Positions 1 through 9,871 of a stretch of 64,000 nt of DNA are shown here, in pieces; position 1 is the first letter of the stretch, and every line of letters starts with the position of its first letter. The stretch comes from Shimia sp040225985. GTDB lineage: Bacteria > Pseudomonadota > Alphaproteobacteria > Rhodobacterales > Rhodobacteraceae. Below the pieces are notes generated by a model that was not told where the DNA came from, did no database searches, and saw nothing but the letters and a program-made list of their open reading frames with translations. The DNA lies in the NCBI RefSeq assembly GCF_040225985.1, contig NZ_JBBPEU010000009.1:1-64000 (forward strand), read 5' to 3'. Both the position numbers and the translations under genes were made by a program.

Positions 1-3000
1 GCAGACACGCCCGAATAATCCAGCGTCAGCTGGTCCGTGCCATCGCCCCCATGCAAGGTGTCCAGCTGGAACCCCGCTACAACCACATCGTCGCCGTCCG
101 TGACCTCCAGCTGGATCGGGAAGGTGTCATTGTCGAGGATCGAGAAGGTTGCAAGGGCAAGATAGCGGTCGGGGTCGGGGTCTGCTTCGAACTGGGCGAT
201 CAGGCCGAAGGTTTCCGTAAATTCCGGGGTCGCGTTGCCGAGGATGCGCACCTCTACGTCCTGGCTGTGTTCACCGGCGGCGAAGTCCACCCGTTCGTCC
301 AGAAGGCCGATATAGTCGCGTTCATTCGTGCTGCCGAAGGTCTGGACCGTCGAGACAAATACAGTCTGGTCATAGTCGGCCGCGCTGCGGGTAATTGTGA
401 AACTCAGCGTACGCCCATGCACCTCGGAGACAGATTGCGACTCGGGTGAAATCGTCCAGGCCGTGCCGTATCCGGGGTCATCGATGCGGAAACTCGTGCC
501 GATCAGTGACTGGGCCTGATCTTCGGTCAGGGCAATCTCGACGGATTGCCCGGCGAGCACATTGTCCAGATGCGCAAGGGCGCGCCAGACATTGTCGCCG
601 GTATTGACCTCCAGCAAGGCCCCCTGCGGCAGGTCGGCGCTGGCACCGGCCGATTGCAGGCGGACAGTTGCAGCGGTACCAAACCCGTTGGCCGTGTCGA
701 ACCGCATGCCAGACAGGTCGATCAAATCGCCTTCGGTCGTCGAGAACACGCCCGTATTGCCCCGGTTATAGTCGGTAATGCGATCCGGGCTGATGCTGGC
801 CTGCGGCGGGTAGTCCTCAGTCTGGAACACATAAATGTCGCGCCCTGCACCGCCGGTCAGGTGATCGCTCCCAGCGCCTCCGACCAACCGGTCCGAACCG
901 GCACCGCCCGCAAGGGTGTCATTGCCCGCCCCGCCAAACAGGTCATCGTTGCCGATGCCACCATCCAGCATATCCAGCCCGCCATGACCATAAAGATCGT
1001 CTGCCCCTGCCCCCCCCGAAAGCAGGTCGCCTTCCGCGCCGCCGAGCAGTTGGTCGTTGCCGGACAGGCCCAGCACATAGGATGCATCTCCGTTCAGCGC
1101 CTGAAGCGCCCGGTCGCCGACATCGTTGTCCGCCCCATACCCTCCGGTATAGGCACCGAAAAGCGGCAGATGCGTGCCATCATAGTCCCGCGTGCTAGCG
1201 CCATAGTCGCTGATCCCGAACACAATGGACTGCCCGCCATAAGAGGTGAACAGGGGATCCTGAAAGAAGGCTTCGACATTGGCCCAGTAGAGTTCACTGT
1301 TATGTTCCGCGCCAAAACCGTGCAGATAGGTCGGGGCGTGCCATTCATCCCTGAGTTCAAACGACAGATCCAGAACATTCCGGTCGTGTACCAGTCGATA
1401 GTACTCGGCATCGTTGTTTTCGATATTCGGCAAATGAAACAGGTAGTCCAGCGCGACGTTGGTGTTTCCGTCGATGGCCCCGTTGGGACTTAGGTTATTG
1501 AACAAACCGTCCAGAGCATCGTTTTCGGCAAAATAAACCCGGTCTTGCGAGTGGGAAAGCGCATGGTACCAATCGGTATTCTGGATCAGCTGGATATTGC
1601 GGGTAAAGGGGGCATTCGAGGGCCCGAGCGCCACATGCGCCGCGAAATGCGTGCTGTCATCAACCCCGGTATCCAGGCCGGCCGACGCGAAGGACACCAC
1701 ATCAAGGGTCGTTCCTTGTGCAGCGAGCGCGTCCTGGAAGTCTTCGGCCCCGAGGTATCCCAGCCCTTCGCCATAAGTGTTGCCGGACCCCATGGCACTG
1801 AACAGATCGGCCATGGTGCCGCCAAGGCTGTGCCCGGCAACCACAACGCTGTCTATCCCGTTGTTTTCGTCCGATGCATAGGCCAAAGCAGCCCGGATCA
1901 GCGGCATCAGGGCCTCGTAGTAATTCAGCGTCGCCCCCCAGACAAAGGTTTGTCCTTCCCACAAGCCGTCGCTGCCATCCGTCCCGCGGAAGGCGAGAAC
2001 AAGGGTCTCGGTCCCGTCAATATTGGTACGGGCCAACAGCGCCTCAGAATGGTTCGACGCGTTGAACCATGAATTCTGATCGGAATAGCCTTGATAGAGC
2101 CCGCCCGCGGTGAAATCGCCAAGCGCTTCACCGGCATACCGGAAAAAGACGGGATCAAGCCCGTTCTCAGTGGTCAGCACCGTCCAGGGATTGGAAGAAA
2201 GGTTGCCGAGATAGCCCGTATAGTCGTCATCATAGCGGAATGGATCCTCGGTCCGGTCGCTTCCAAGGTCTACAGCGAAATACTCAGAACCCCGATAGCC
2301 TTCCCGAATGGTCGACCCGCCATAGACCGCCCTTGCAAGAAAGGTGCCGGCAAGAATGGCTTGCGAATCGGTCAACCCATCAGGCGCGCCCGTGGGGGCG
2401 GTGGGTACAAAATTGTCGATGAAAGCAACCGGATCCACCCAAGCCGCACCAGCCCCGGTCTGGCTATAGCCGCCCCCCGAGGTCGGCAGGGTGTCCCCCA
2501 GCGTGATCTCGAAGTGCAGATGCGCATACTGCGAGTTGCCGGTTGTTCCCATCGTGCCGATCTGCTGGCCAATGCTGATTTCCTGCCCTAACGTCAGCGC
2601 CTCAACCGTGTCCAGATGGGCATACAGCGAATGCACATGCGTGACCGATTGCCCGTTGATCAGGGTCGGCTCGGCAAAGTCATGGCGCAGGATGACGTAA
2701 TTCCCGTATCCGGTTGTCGCCGCCGACTGATCCGGCACAATCCTGACCACGGTGGCGTTGGCAATGGCATAAATCGGGTCGCCCAGGTCGGAATGTCCGC
2801 CCCCTTCGCCATTCCAGTCGACCCCGAGGTGATGGCCATTGAAATCGGCATTGAACGCATCAAACCCCTGCGCCACGTAATAGCCGTCGCCATCATGGGC
2901 TGGCGTGACCGTGCCATTCCCCACCGGGGCACGAAAGCTGCTGGCATAGCCCGAAACCGGCGCTGCGTTGCCGAGAGTGGCCGTCCACACATCCCGGTCC

Positions 3001-4214
3001 GAAAACCGCAGGATTTCCACATCCTGCAAGGTGTCCGTGCCATCCCCGACCGTGCTGCCATCAACCGTCACGATATTGCCCGAGCGGCTGATGACATAGC
3101 GGCTGGACTCATGCATGTAGCGCACGACGTCTTCGTCATAGCCCCCATTCAGCAGGTCGTTCCCGACGCCTCCGAACAGGGTATCATCGCCGGCAAAACC
3201 CGAAAGCTCGTTGGCCTCGGCGTTGCCAATCAGAATATCGTGGAAATCCGACCCCTCGACATTCTCGATACCGTTCAGGATATCCGGAATTCCGTTCTCG
3301 GATCCTTCGCCAAGAAAGGCCCGCCCGGCGTTTTGCAACGTAAGCAGACCGCTCGCCCCCATATCCACTGAGGCCGCGCCTGGCCGAAGGTCCACGATTA
3401 CCCCTTGCCCCGACCAGCGATAGCTTGCCGTGTCCGTGCCGCGCCCCCCATCCAGCAGGTCCGCCCCGCCGCCACCGATCAGGGTATCATCGCCGCCATA
3501 CCCATAAAGCGCGTCGTTCCTCTCGGTGTCGGAAACACCCGTACGCCCGGACAGGGTTTCGCCCTCGATACTCCCGTTCTGGCGTGCATCAATGTGGCCG
3601 TTCAACCCGTCCAGAAATCCGGTGATTCGGCCTCCGATATACGGCAACCCCGATCCCAGCAGCAGCGCCGCCCGCTCACCCGTTGTCGAACTGTCATCGG
3701 GCAGGTTGCCAAACCGCAACCAAGGCGCGACATCCAACTCCCAATGCAGCCCGTTGTAGTCGGTATCCAGGCCGGTATAGAAAAAATCGTTGGTGGATGC
3801 GAAGTTGAACGTGCCCACATTGACAGGGACGTCGACGAGTTCATATCCGTCCGCGATGGCACGCGTTATGAATTCCTGATGGCCATCCGCGCTGAGCCAC
3901 TTGATGTTGCCTTCCTGCCCATCGCCGCTTCGGTGAAACGCGTTCTGGCTGTCAGGCATCAGGATATACCCGTCCTCGGACAGCGCAATATCCGCCAGAC
4001 TTGTGATCGCGGGGTCAATGAGAAGCTGGCGCGCATAGTGGATCTGCTGCACCTGAGCGATCTCGGTGACAGACTCGAGCGCCAGAATTTCAGACACCGT
4101 CGTATTGTCAGCAAGCCGATCACTGTGCCTGCGAAACTGCGACTGAATGACAACGAGGTAAGCGTTGAACTGACGAATGAGGTCACCATCGGTGGGAATG
4201 GGATTGTCAGGCAT
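1..4214 (-). CDS. Giant RTX protein with M23 peptidase and class-3 lipase domains (3' end beyond window)
   Basis: An open frame runs from the ATG at 4214 off the left edge (over 1400 residues). There is no classical signal peptide, so type I secretion is inferred from the RTX repeats. Domains in order: an unassigned N-terminus (1-230); RTX nonapeptides (about 238-256 and 325-358); an M23/LytM peptidase with HLGVD (H462, D466) and HLHFE (H565, H567); a class-3 lipase with AFRGTDGS and GHSLGG (Ser796); a long RTX block (about 1045-1128); and a Calx-beta-like domain (about 1250-1360). All visible M23 zinc ligands and the lipase nucleophile are present. Known for the families: M23 enzymes cut peptidoglycan peptides, class-3 lipases hydrolyse acyl esters, and RTX repeats bind calcium outside the cell. 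That both enzymes are active in one secreted protein is inference. The C-terminal secretion signal is not visible. Confidence 0.85.
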   Translation of the reverse strand, partial: MPDNPIPTDGDLIRQFNAYLVVIQSQFRRHSDRLADNTTVSEILALESVTEIAQVQQIHYARQLLIDPAITSLADIALSEDGYILMPDSQNAFHRSGDGQEGNIKWLSADGHQEFITRAIADGYELVDVPVNVGTFNFASTNDFFYTGLDTDYNGLHWELDVAPWLRFGNLPDDSSTTGERAALLLGSGLPYIGGRITGFLDGLNGHIDARQNGSIEGETLSGRTGVSDTERNDALYGYGGDDTLIGGGGADLLDGGRGTDTASYRWSGQGVIVDLRPGAASVDMGASGLLTLQNAGRAFLGEGSENGIPDILNGIENVEGSDFHDILIGNAEANELSGFAGDDTLFGGVGNDLLNGGYDEDVVRYMHESSRYVISRSGNIVTVDGSTVGDGTDTLQDVEILRFSDRDVWTATLGNAAPVSGYASSFRAPVGNGTVTPAHDGDGYYVAQGFDAFNADFNGHHLGVDWNGEGGGHSDLGDPIYAIANATVVRIVPDQSAATTGYGNYVILRHDFAEPTLINGQSVTHVHSLYAHLDTVEALTLGQEISIGQQIGTMGTTGNSQYAHLHFEITLGDTLPTSGGGYSQTGAGAAWVDPVAFIDNFVPTAPTGAPDGLTDSQAILAGTFLARAVYGGSTIREGYRGSEYFAVDLGSDRTEDPFRYDDDYTGYLGNLSSNPWTVLTTENGLDPVFFRYAGEALGDFTAGGLYQGYSDQNSWFNASNHSEALLARTNIDGTETLVLAFRGTDGSDGLWEGQTFVWGATLNYYEALMPLIRAALAYASDENNGIDSVVVAGHSLGGTMADLFSAMGSGNTYGEGLGYLGAEDFQDALAAQGTTLDVVSFASAGLDTGVDDSTHFAAHVALGPSNAPFTRNIQLIQNTDWYHALSHSQDRVYFAENDALDGLFNNLSPNGAIDGNTNVALDYLFHLPNIENNDAEYYRLVHDRNVLDLSFELRDEWHAPTYLHGFGAEHNSELYWANVEAFFQDPLFTSYGGQSIVFGISDYGASTRDYDGTHLPLFGAYTGGYGADNDVGDRALQALNGDASYVLGLSGNDQLLGGAEGDLLSGGAGADDLYGHGGLDMLDGGIGNDDLFGGAGNDTLAGGAGSDRLVGGAGSDHLTGGAGRDIYVFQTEDYPPQASISPDRITDYNRGNTGVFSTTEGDLIDLSGMRFDTANGFGTAATVRLQSAGASADLPQGALLEVNTGDNVWRALAHLDNVLAGQSVEIALTEDQAQSLIGTSFRIDDPGYGTAWTISPESQSVSEVHGRTLSFTITRSAADYDQTVFVSTVQTFGSTNERDYIGLLDERVDFAAGEHSQDVEVRILGNATPEFTETFGLIAQFEADPDPDRYLALATFSILDNDTFPIQLEVTDGDDVVVAGFQLDTLHGGDGTDQLTLDYSGVS

Positions 4215-4724
4215 CACACATCTCGCTCATAAAGATGTTGCTGCTATTATTCGGAAAAAATGACGGGCTACCTTGGTGACTTGGGCGGCCATCGCCTGAA
4301 AGCGGGCCCGCCACTGTTTGTGGAAAGATCACGCGAAATACCTCCGTCAAAATCTATTGAAACCAATCGGCGCAATTCGCGAAAAAATGCCATTTGCAGC
4401 CGTTACACCGGGTTTCAATTCATCAATTTCTGAATATGACCGTAACGTGCCCCTAGGGAAAGCACAACTACTGGGATAGTTGAGTAGCGGCCTCTAACTT
4501 ATCTAAATATCAAATCCTCCAACAAGACACTGGAAGCTTGTTGAAAGCCCGTCAGGAGAACCCTTCCAACGCTCCTGTTGATCAAATAGCGAGTTATCAG
4601 GAAGTGCCTTAGGGCACACGAAAGATGACCATTGTTCGTAAGTCGCGCCAATGAAAAGCGTTGACCCGGTCGCCTGAAATCAGGCCATTGAGTTGTTAGA
4701 AATCCGTCCAAGAAAGGATGGACC
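4215..4724. other. Non-coding, lower-GC region upstream of the RTX gene and the IS remnant
   Basis: No convincing gene is seen. The stretch is more AT-rich than its surroundings and must hold the leader and promoter of the leftward RTX gene. The right part (from about 4660) leads into the IS3-type transposase start at 4725 and may include its left end, but I could not match it to an inverted copy on the other side. Confidence 0.5.
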
Positions 4725-5983
4725 ATGAAACGTAAATTTTCAGACGAACAAATCATTGGAATGATCAGGGAATACGAAGCGGGCGTGAAAGCACAGGAGC
4801 TTTGTCGCCGCTGCGGCATCAGTGATGCGCCCTTCTACAAATAGTCGATCATTACAGCGCCATTGGTTCGAGTGACAATGTCGACGCCAAGTTTGGCGGC
4901 ATGAACGTGTCGGACGCCAAGGAGCTGCCGGCTCTGGAAGATGAGAACAGAAAGCTGAAGCACATGTTGGCAGATGCAATGCTGGAGCGAGGCCTTGTCC
5001 GCCATTGATCTGAGGACAATGGACGAGCGTCGCATTGAAGGATCTCGCGACAAAAAACTACTTACGCCTGATGTGAAGCGACGAGCCGTGCGCGATGTGA
5101 TGGAACAGCACCGCTTGTCCGAGCGTCGGGCGTGCGAATTGGCCGATTTGCATAGGTCAGTCATTCAGTCTCAGAAACGGGATCAGGGTGATGATGCGTT
5201 ACGCAAAAGGTTGCGCGATCCGGCGAATGAATGACGCCGGTTCGGCCATCGTCGTTTGGGATTTTTCTGGCCAGGGAAGGTTTTGAGATGAACCACAATC
5301 AGCTGTTCAGGATCTTTCGCGAGAAAGGGCTGGCGGTGCGCCGTAGGCGGTCACGCAAGCGGGCTTTGGGCACACCGCGGCCCATTCTGGTGCCGAATCG
5401 CGGCAATCAGCACCCCCTCTCGGCAGATTTTGCCTTGCAAAATCGCCTGCCGGTCAATGGAATCGTAGGATTTTGTCTCCAACGCCTTCGAAGATTGGCA
5501 GCGGTTCCGTGTGTTATGTATTGTAGATGACTGCACGCGTGAAGCGCTGGCAACTGTCGTGGATTGTTCTTAGTCCGGCGCGAGGATGACGCGTGAACTG
5601 GACGACCTGATCCGTCGGCGTGGCCGGCCCGATATGATCGTTTCTGACAACGGAACGGAAATGACGTCTCATGCTATGATGAGATGGTGCCCAGATACCG
5701 GAGTTGGCTGGCATTACATCGCGCCCTGCAAGCCAATGCAAAACGCGTTCGTGGAGAGTTTTAATGGCCGCCTACGAGATGATTGTTTTATGAGCATAAC
5801 TTCAGCAATCTCGCCGAAGCCCGAAAGATCATCGAAAACTGGAGGATCGATTACAACACGCAGCGACCACACACATCACTTGGCGGGGTGGCCCCGGCCG
5901 TTTACGCCAATCTCAACCGTGCCGCCCGGCCCGCTGGGGCTGCGCCAAAACTGGACCCATCACTTCGCCGTGCGGCTGGATGA
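4725..5983 (+). mobile_element. Decayed IS3-family insertion sequence (orfA and orfB fragments)
   Basis: Fragments of a two-frame IS3-type transposase lie in order but in different frames. OrfA starts at 4725 (MKRKFSDEQIIGMIREYEAG) and stops early at 4844 after SDAPFYK. A shifted piece around 4886-5000 continues the orfA coiled coil (KELPALEDENRKLKHMLADA). The orfB N-terminus is at 5050-5234 (KKLLTPDVKRRAVRDVMEQH). The DDE core is scattered over 5510-5780 with IVDDCTRE, IVSDNGTE and AFVESFNGRLRDD, and the tail RPHTSLGGVAPAVYANL lies at 5870-5920. At least four frameshifts or stops make it inactive. The three catalytic acidic residues can still be found. Terminal inverted repeats were not recognised, so the true ends are uncertain. 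Confidence 0.85.
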
Positions 5984-6278
5984 ACCCATCAGAGGGATGC
6001 CGACCAACCCCATCGTTAGCCGCATCACCCCCGACGAATACCACGCCTTTGTGGCCGTCAATGGGCGGCAAGCCTCAATCAGCGACACACGCGCGATCCG
6101 GAGTACCATCGGCGCTGTTGATGACCCCACTTCAATCATGCGCAACGACATCATCTGCGAGGGCTGGATAAACAATCGCCAGCCGCCAGAACTGACAAGC
6201 CTTGACCTGTCTCTCATGGCCCAATTCTCAACGAGGTTCCCTATGGGCAATAAGCGGTTAAAAACGCGGGTGCTATAG
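5984..6278 (+). pseudogene. Possible C-terminal gene fragment of unknown origin
   Basis: The frame that carries the last transposase piece stays open to a TAG at 6276-6278 and encodes about 95 residues with a fairly natural composition (for example PTNPIVSRITPDEYHAFVAV and MRNDIICEGWINNRQPPEL). It does not resemble the transposase. It could be the remaining end of a gene interrupted by the IS, or simply open sequence. No family was recognised and there is no obvious start of its own. Confidence 0.25.
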
Positions 6279-6876
6279 GACGACATGGGGACACAAGTGC
6301 TGTCCAAAAATGTCTCGCTTCTTTGGTGTTAAATGCGTGAAAGGCCACAAATCCAAACCCGCGTTAAAACAACTTTACCAAACCAATCTGGCTGGTGGCT
6401 CTTTGCAGCAAATCAGAATTTTGCACGGTAGCTTCTGACTACATTTTTGCCATCGAATGGATGGTTAACTACATGCGTCAAATTCAAAAGCACGCTTGAA
6501 CGCAACCAAAAGGGCATGTGGTGATTTAGATATCACCCATTTGGTTGAGTTTCAGTTTTTTGCTTCGTGTCTTGAGTTTCGCTGTGCGTTCGAATTTTGA
6601 CAGTAGATAAACAGTTCTCAACAAAAGCTGCCCCCCTCCGTTCCGCTTCAAAATCCTTTCGTGAACGACAATGCAATTTGCATCAGATTTTCGAGCGATG
6701 ACAGAAAAGGATCAGCTCCGCACGAAAATGAAGACGGATGGATATTGCCCCCCCGTCAGCGAAAACAAACACGAGATCAAGTATTTCCCCAAGACTCTTT
6801 GGGGGAACAATTGGGGGAACCAATTTCGACTAAACAGCTTACGCCATTAAAAAATATTGCATTTTCTAGAAAGTAA
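6279..6876. other. Low-GC gene-poor stretch next to tRNA-Arg
   Basis: No recognised gene. The sequence is clearly more AT-rich than the rest of the window and contains an interrupted inverted repeat at 6503-6547. A frame from ATG 6671 to TAA 6850 (59 codons) is open but matches nothing I know. Its position immediately 3' of a tRNA gene fits an old integration site, but no integrase or second copy of the tRNA end is visible. Confidence 0.5.
6503..6547. repeat. Interrupted inverted repeat
   Basis: An outer arm CAACCAAA (6503-6510) pairs with TTTGGTTG (6540-6547). An inner stem GGTGAT (6520-6525) pairs with ATCACC (6532-6537) around a 6-base loop. It could be a regulator site or a relic hairpin. 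No flanking gene depends on it visibly. Confidence 0.4.
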
Positions 6877-6953
6877 TGGCGCTCTGGGGAGGATTCGAAC
6901 CCCCGACCCCTTGATTCGTAGTCAAGTACTCTATCCAGCTGAGCTACCAGAGC
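6877..6953 (-). tRNA. tRNA-Arg (anticodon ACG)
   Basis: Reverse complement reads as a full cloverleaf. The acceptor stem GCTCTGG/CCAGAGC is followed by discriminator G and an encoded CCA. The D-arm carries TAGCTCAG. The anticodon stem CTTGA/TCAAG holds loop CTACGAA, giving anticodon ACG at the expected place. The T-arm contains GGTTCGAATCC. The length of 77 nt is normal. The low-GC IS-bearing stretch begins right after its 3' end. Confidence 0.97.
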
Positions 6954-7052
6954 GCGGTGAGGGGGGATTTAGAGTGTCTGTCAGAGAGTCGCAAGAGCAA
7001 AAGTGGATTTTCTTGCGGTTATTTTTCCGCGCGCTTCAAACCGGCGATCGGG

Positions 7053-8435
7053 TCAAGCGATCACCCCTTTGGGCAGGCAGATTTCGAACATCGTGCCCGT
7101 GTCGCCCGAATGCGCCAGCCGTAGCGTGCCGCCATGCCCGCGCATCAGTTCCGACGAAATCGCCAGCCCAAGCCCCGAGCCGCCCTTGCGGGCACCGCCC
7201 TGGAACGGCGTGAACAGATGCTCGCGTGCCTTGGGCGGCAGGCCGGGGCCGGTGTCGCTGATGGTGATATACCACGCATCGTCCTCTTCCCGCGCGGCTA
7301 CGGAAATCTCGCCCGGCTGCCCCGTCGCCATGATCGCCTGCCGCGCATTGCGCACGAGGTTGGCGATCACGCGATAAAGCTGTTCGGGATCGGCCCGCAC
7401 CGCCAACCCCGCGGGCACGTCCTCGGCGAAGCTGAGGTCAAACTCGCCCACGGCAAGGCGTTCGCTGTCGATCACGTCCGAGACGATCTCGATCAGGTGG
7501 AAATGGGTCAGTTTCGGCGCCGGCTCCTCGGCCTTGCCAAAGGCCAGCGTGCTTTCACACAGATGCACCGCCCGCGTGATCGAATTCACCAGCTTGGGCG
7601 CCAGACGTCGCACCAGCGGGTCTTCACTGGTCTCGATCCGGTCGGTGAACAACTGCGCCGAGGTCAGGATATTGCGCAAGTCGTGGCTGACCTTGGCCAC
7701 GGCGCCGCCCAGCTGTGCCAGCCGCTCTTTCTGTTTCAAAGACGCAGTCAGTTCCATCTGCAACGACTGCAACGCCTCTTCCGCCTCGCGCAGTTCGACC
7801 ACCCCCGCCGAGGGCTGGATGATGCGCCGCGCATCCTCGGGGGCCGCCGCATAGGATTGCATATAGCGCACCACCCCCTTGATCGGCTTCACAAGGAACC
7901 CACGCACCGCGAGAAACAGGAAAAACGCCGTGATTACCGAGATCACCGCCGAAAGCCACAGGATGTTGATGCCATAGTCGATCATCGCCATGCGCAGCGC
8001 CGCCGTGCCCATGGTGATCTCGATCAGGAGACCCGCCTCTTTCACAGGGGCCCCGATCACGCGGATCACGCGGTCCTGCGGGTCAAACAGCCGTGCCATC
8101 GCATCGCGGATCAGCGTCATCGCACCCGGATCGCGCAGATCATAAGTCGCCTCGATCGGGTGCGGCATGGGCGAGGCCAGCATCAACTGGCGCATCTCGT
8201 CACGCCGCAGCACCACGTTGTAAACCTCGGCCGTGCGCAGCAGTTCCTGCTCAAGCTCGGCGTCGATCATGTCATTGGCCAACAGTGCCAGCGACGCGAT
8301 CTGCGCACGTTCAAGGCGTGACAACAGGTAATCCTCGCGGAACCGCGCCACCGACGGCACGAAAATCAGGATCTCGGCCAGCATCACGAAGATGATGGTC
8401 AGAACAAGGAACCGTCCCGAGAGGGTCTTGATCAT
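7053..8435 (-). CDS. Membrane sensor histidine kinase
   Basis: This 460-residue protein has an N-terminal membrane segment (about 8-28), a periplasmic sensor region and a second membrane segment near 155-180. A HAMP-like linker follows, then a HisKA region with the phospho-acceptor in VSHDLRNILTS (around residue 250), and a C-terminal HATPase with N-box NLVRNARQA and G-boxes DTGPGLPP and GGSGLGLAIS. It autophosphorylates on His and passes phosphate to a response regulator. No response regulator lies nearby, so the partner is unknown. It follows the oxidoreductase gene by 17 bases and is probably in the same operon. An envelope or redox signal is inference only. Confidence 0.9.
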   Translation of the reverse strand: MIKTLSGRFLVLTIIFVMLAEILIFVPSVARFREDYLLSRLERAQIASLALLANDMIDAELEQELLRTAEVYNVVLRRDEMRQLMLASPMPHPIEATYDLRDPGAMTLIRDAMARLFDPQDRVIRVIGAPVKEAGLLIEITMGTAALRMAMIDYGINILWLSAVISVITAFFLFLAVRGFLVKPIKGVVRYMQSYAAAPEDARRIIQPSAGVVELREAEEALQSLQMELTASLKQKERLAQLGGAVAKVSHDLRNILTSAQLFTDRIETSEDPLVRRLAPKLVNSITRAVHLCESTLAFGKAEEPAPKLTHFHLIEIVSDVIDSERLAVGEFDLSFAEDVPAGLAVRADPEQLYRVIANLVRNARQAIMATGQPGEISVAAREEDDAWYITISDTGPGLPPKAREHLFTPFQGGARKGGSGLGLAISSELMRGHGGTLRLAHSGDTGTMFEICLPKGVIA

Positions 8436-8452
8436 GCGCGCCCCGTTTCGTG

Positions 8453-9871
8453 TCAGGGCAGCCAGCGTTGCACGAACCGGACCACCCGTTTGATCTTGGT
8501 ATTATCAAACAACCTCGGTGAGAAATAGGCCCCCGCTGCGCGTTTCCCAATCTCACCCACCGTGGGATAGGGGCTGACCATGGCGGCGACCTGTCCCATC
8601 TTCATCTTGTTGGCCAGCACCAGCGCCCAGAGATTGATATGTTCGCCCGCCTGATGGCCCGCAATTGACACGCCCACCGGACGCCCCTTGACCACCATCA
8701 CCTTGATCAGCCCCTTGGCCTTGCGCTCGGCAATCAGGCGATCGTTGTGATGCAGGTCGAACCGCACCACCTCGAGCCGGTCGCCATATTTTTCACGCGC
8801 TGCAGACTCGGTCAGCCCGATCTGCGCCAGTTCAGGGTCGGTATAGGTGGCGTGCGGAATATGGTCGGTACGTTGTTTTGCGGGCATCCCGAACAGGGCC
8901 GAGCGGATGATGACCCCCGCGTGATAGCCCGCCACATGGGTGAACTGCGCACCGCCCGTCACATCCCCAATAGCATAGACCTTGCGGTTCGACGTCCTGA
9001 GACTGTCATCCACGGTGATGCCCCGGCCCGTGTGGTCGATGCCGGCCGCCGACAGGTTCAGTGTATCGATATTCGGCTTTCGCCCCACCGCCACCAGAAG
9101 ATGCGACCCGGTAAAACTGCGCCCGTCCTTCGCGGCAACCGTGATGGCCCCTGCTGTGCCGCTGATCCGTTCGGCCAGCGCGTTTTCCTCAATCTGCACC
9201 CCTTCGTCGCGCAGGGCCTGCAAAACAAAGGCCGCCATCTCGGGATCATCCCGTCCCAGTGCTTTGTCGCCCTCGATCACCGTGACTTCACAGCCCAGCC
9301 GCCGGTGCGCCTGTGCCATTTCAAGGCCGATCGGCCCGCCGCCGATGATCAACAGATGCGCCGGCTTGTCGCGCAATTCGAACAGGGTCTCATTGGTCAG
9401 GTATGGCACATCCGCCAGACCGGGTATCGGCGGCACCATCGGGCTTGATCCCGTGGCAATCACGATCCGACGCGCGGTGATGCTGTGCGCCCCGGCCTGC
9501 ACCGTGTTCGGGCCCGTAAAGGCGCCGTATTCCTTGATCACGCGCACGCCCAGCCCTTCGAACCGCTCGACCGAGTCGTTGGGTTCGATCTGTGCAATCA
9601 CATCCGCGACGTGATCCTTGGCGGCGGCATAATCCACCTGCGGCACCACGTCAGCCACGCCAAAGGCGCTTGCATGGGCCTGTGCATGGGCGACCTTGCC
9701 GCTGGCCAGCAACGCCTTGGATGGCACGCAGCCGAAATTCAGGCAGTCCCCGCCCATCAGGTGCCCTTCCAGCAGGACCACATCCGCCCCCATCTGCACG
9801 GCCCCCGCCGCCACCGACAGCCCCCCGGACCCGGCCCCGATGACCAGAAGATCGGTCTTGATCTGCTCCAT
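8453..9871 (-). CDS. FAD-dependent pyridine nucleotide-disulfide oxidoreductase (mercuric/dihydrolipoamide reductase-like)
   Basis: The product has 472 residues from the ATG at 9871, which overlaps the stop of the upstream VTT gene (TGATG) and has AAAGGA just before it. A longer frame exists but lacks support. N-terminal FAD motif VIGAGSGGLS is followed by the redox-active disulfide GGDCLNFGCVPSKALL, then an NAD(P) motif IGGGPIGLEMA and a second FAD motif YAIGDVTGG. The C-terminal dimerisation domain has AGEHINLWALV. It lacks the C-terminal Cys pair of true MerA and any lipoamide-complex neighbours, so the substrate is not known. Pairing with a VTT membrane protein is seen in other proteobacteria. 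Confidence 0.88.
   Translation of the reverse strand: MEQIKTDLLVIGAGSGGLSVAAGAVQMGADVVLLEGHLMGGDCLNFGCVPSKALLASGKVAHAQAHASAFGVADVVPQVDYAAAKDHVADVIAQIEPNDSVERFEGLGVRVIKEYGAFTGPNTVQAGAHSITARRIVIATGSSPMVPPIPGLADVPYLTNETLFELRDKPAHLLIIGGGPIGLEMAQAHRRLGCEVTVIEGDKALGRDDPEMAAFVLQALRDEGVQIEENALAERISGTAGAITVAAKDGRSFTGSHLLVAVGRKPNIDTLNLSAAGIDHTGRGITVDDSLRTSNRKVYAIGDVTGGAQFTHVAGYHAGVIIRSALFGMPAKQRTDHIPHATYTDPELAQIGLTESAAREKYGDRLEVVRFDLHHNDRLIAERKAKGLIKVMVVKGRPVGVSIAGHQAGEHINLWALVLANKMKMGQVAAMVSPYPTVGEIGKRAAGAYFSPRLFDNTKIKRVVRFVQRWLP

Noticed and set aside
546..1493. Long plus-strand open frame opposite the RTX gene
   Set aside because: It is a high-GC shadow of the minus-strand gene, whose frame shows clear RTX and lipase motifs.
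6671..6850. Fifty-nine-codon frame next to tRNA-Arg
   Set aside because: Open and with a plausible composition, but no ribosome site, family or neighbour supports it. It was kept only as a note in the low-GC region.
8453..9871. Mercuric reductase (merA)
   Set aside because: The disulfide and FAD motifs fit, but there is no heavy-metal domain, no C-terminal Cys pair and no mer neighbour.
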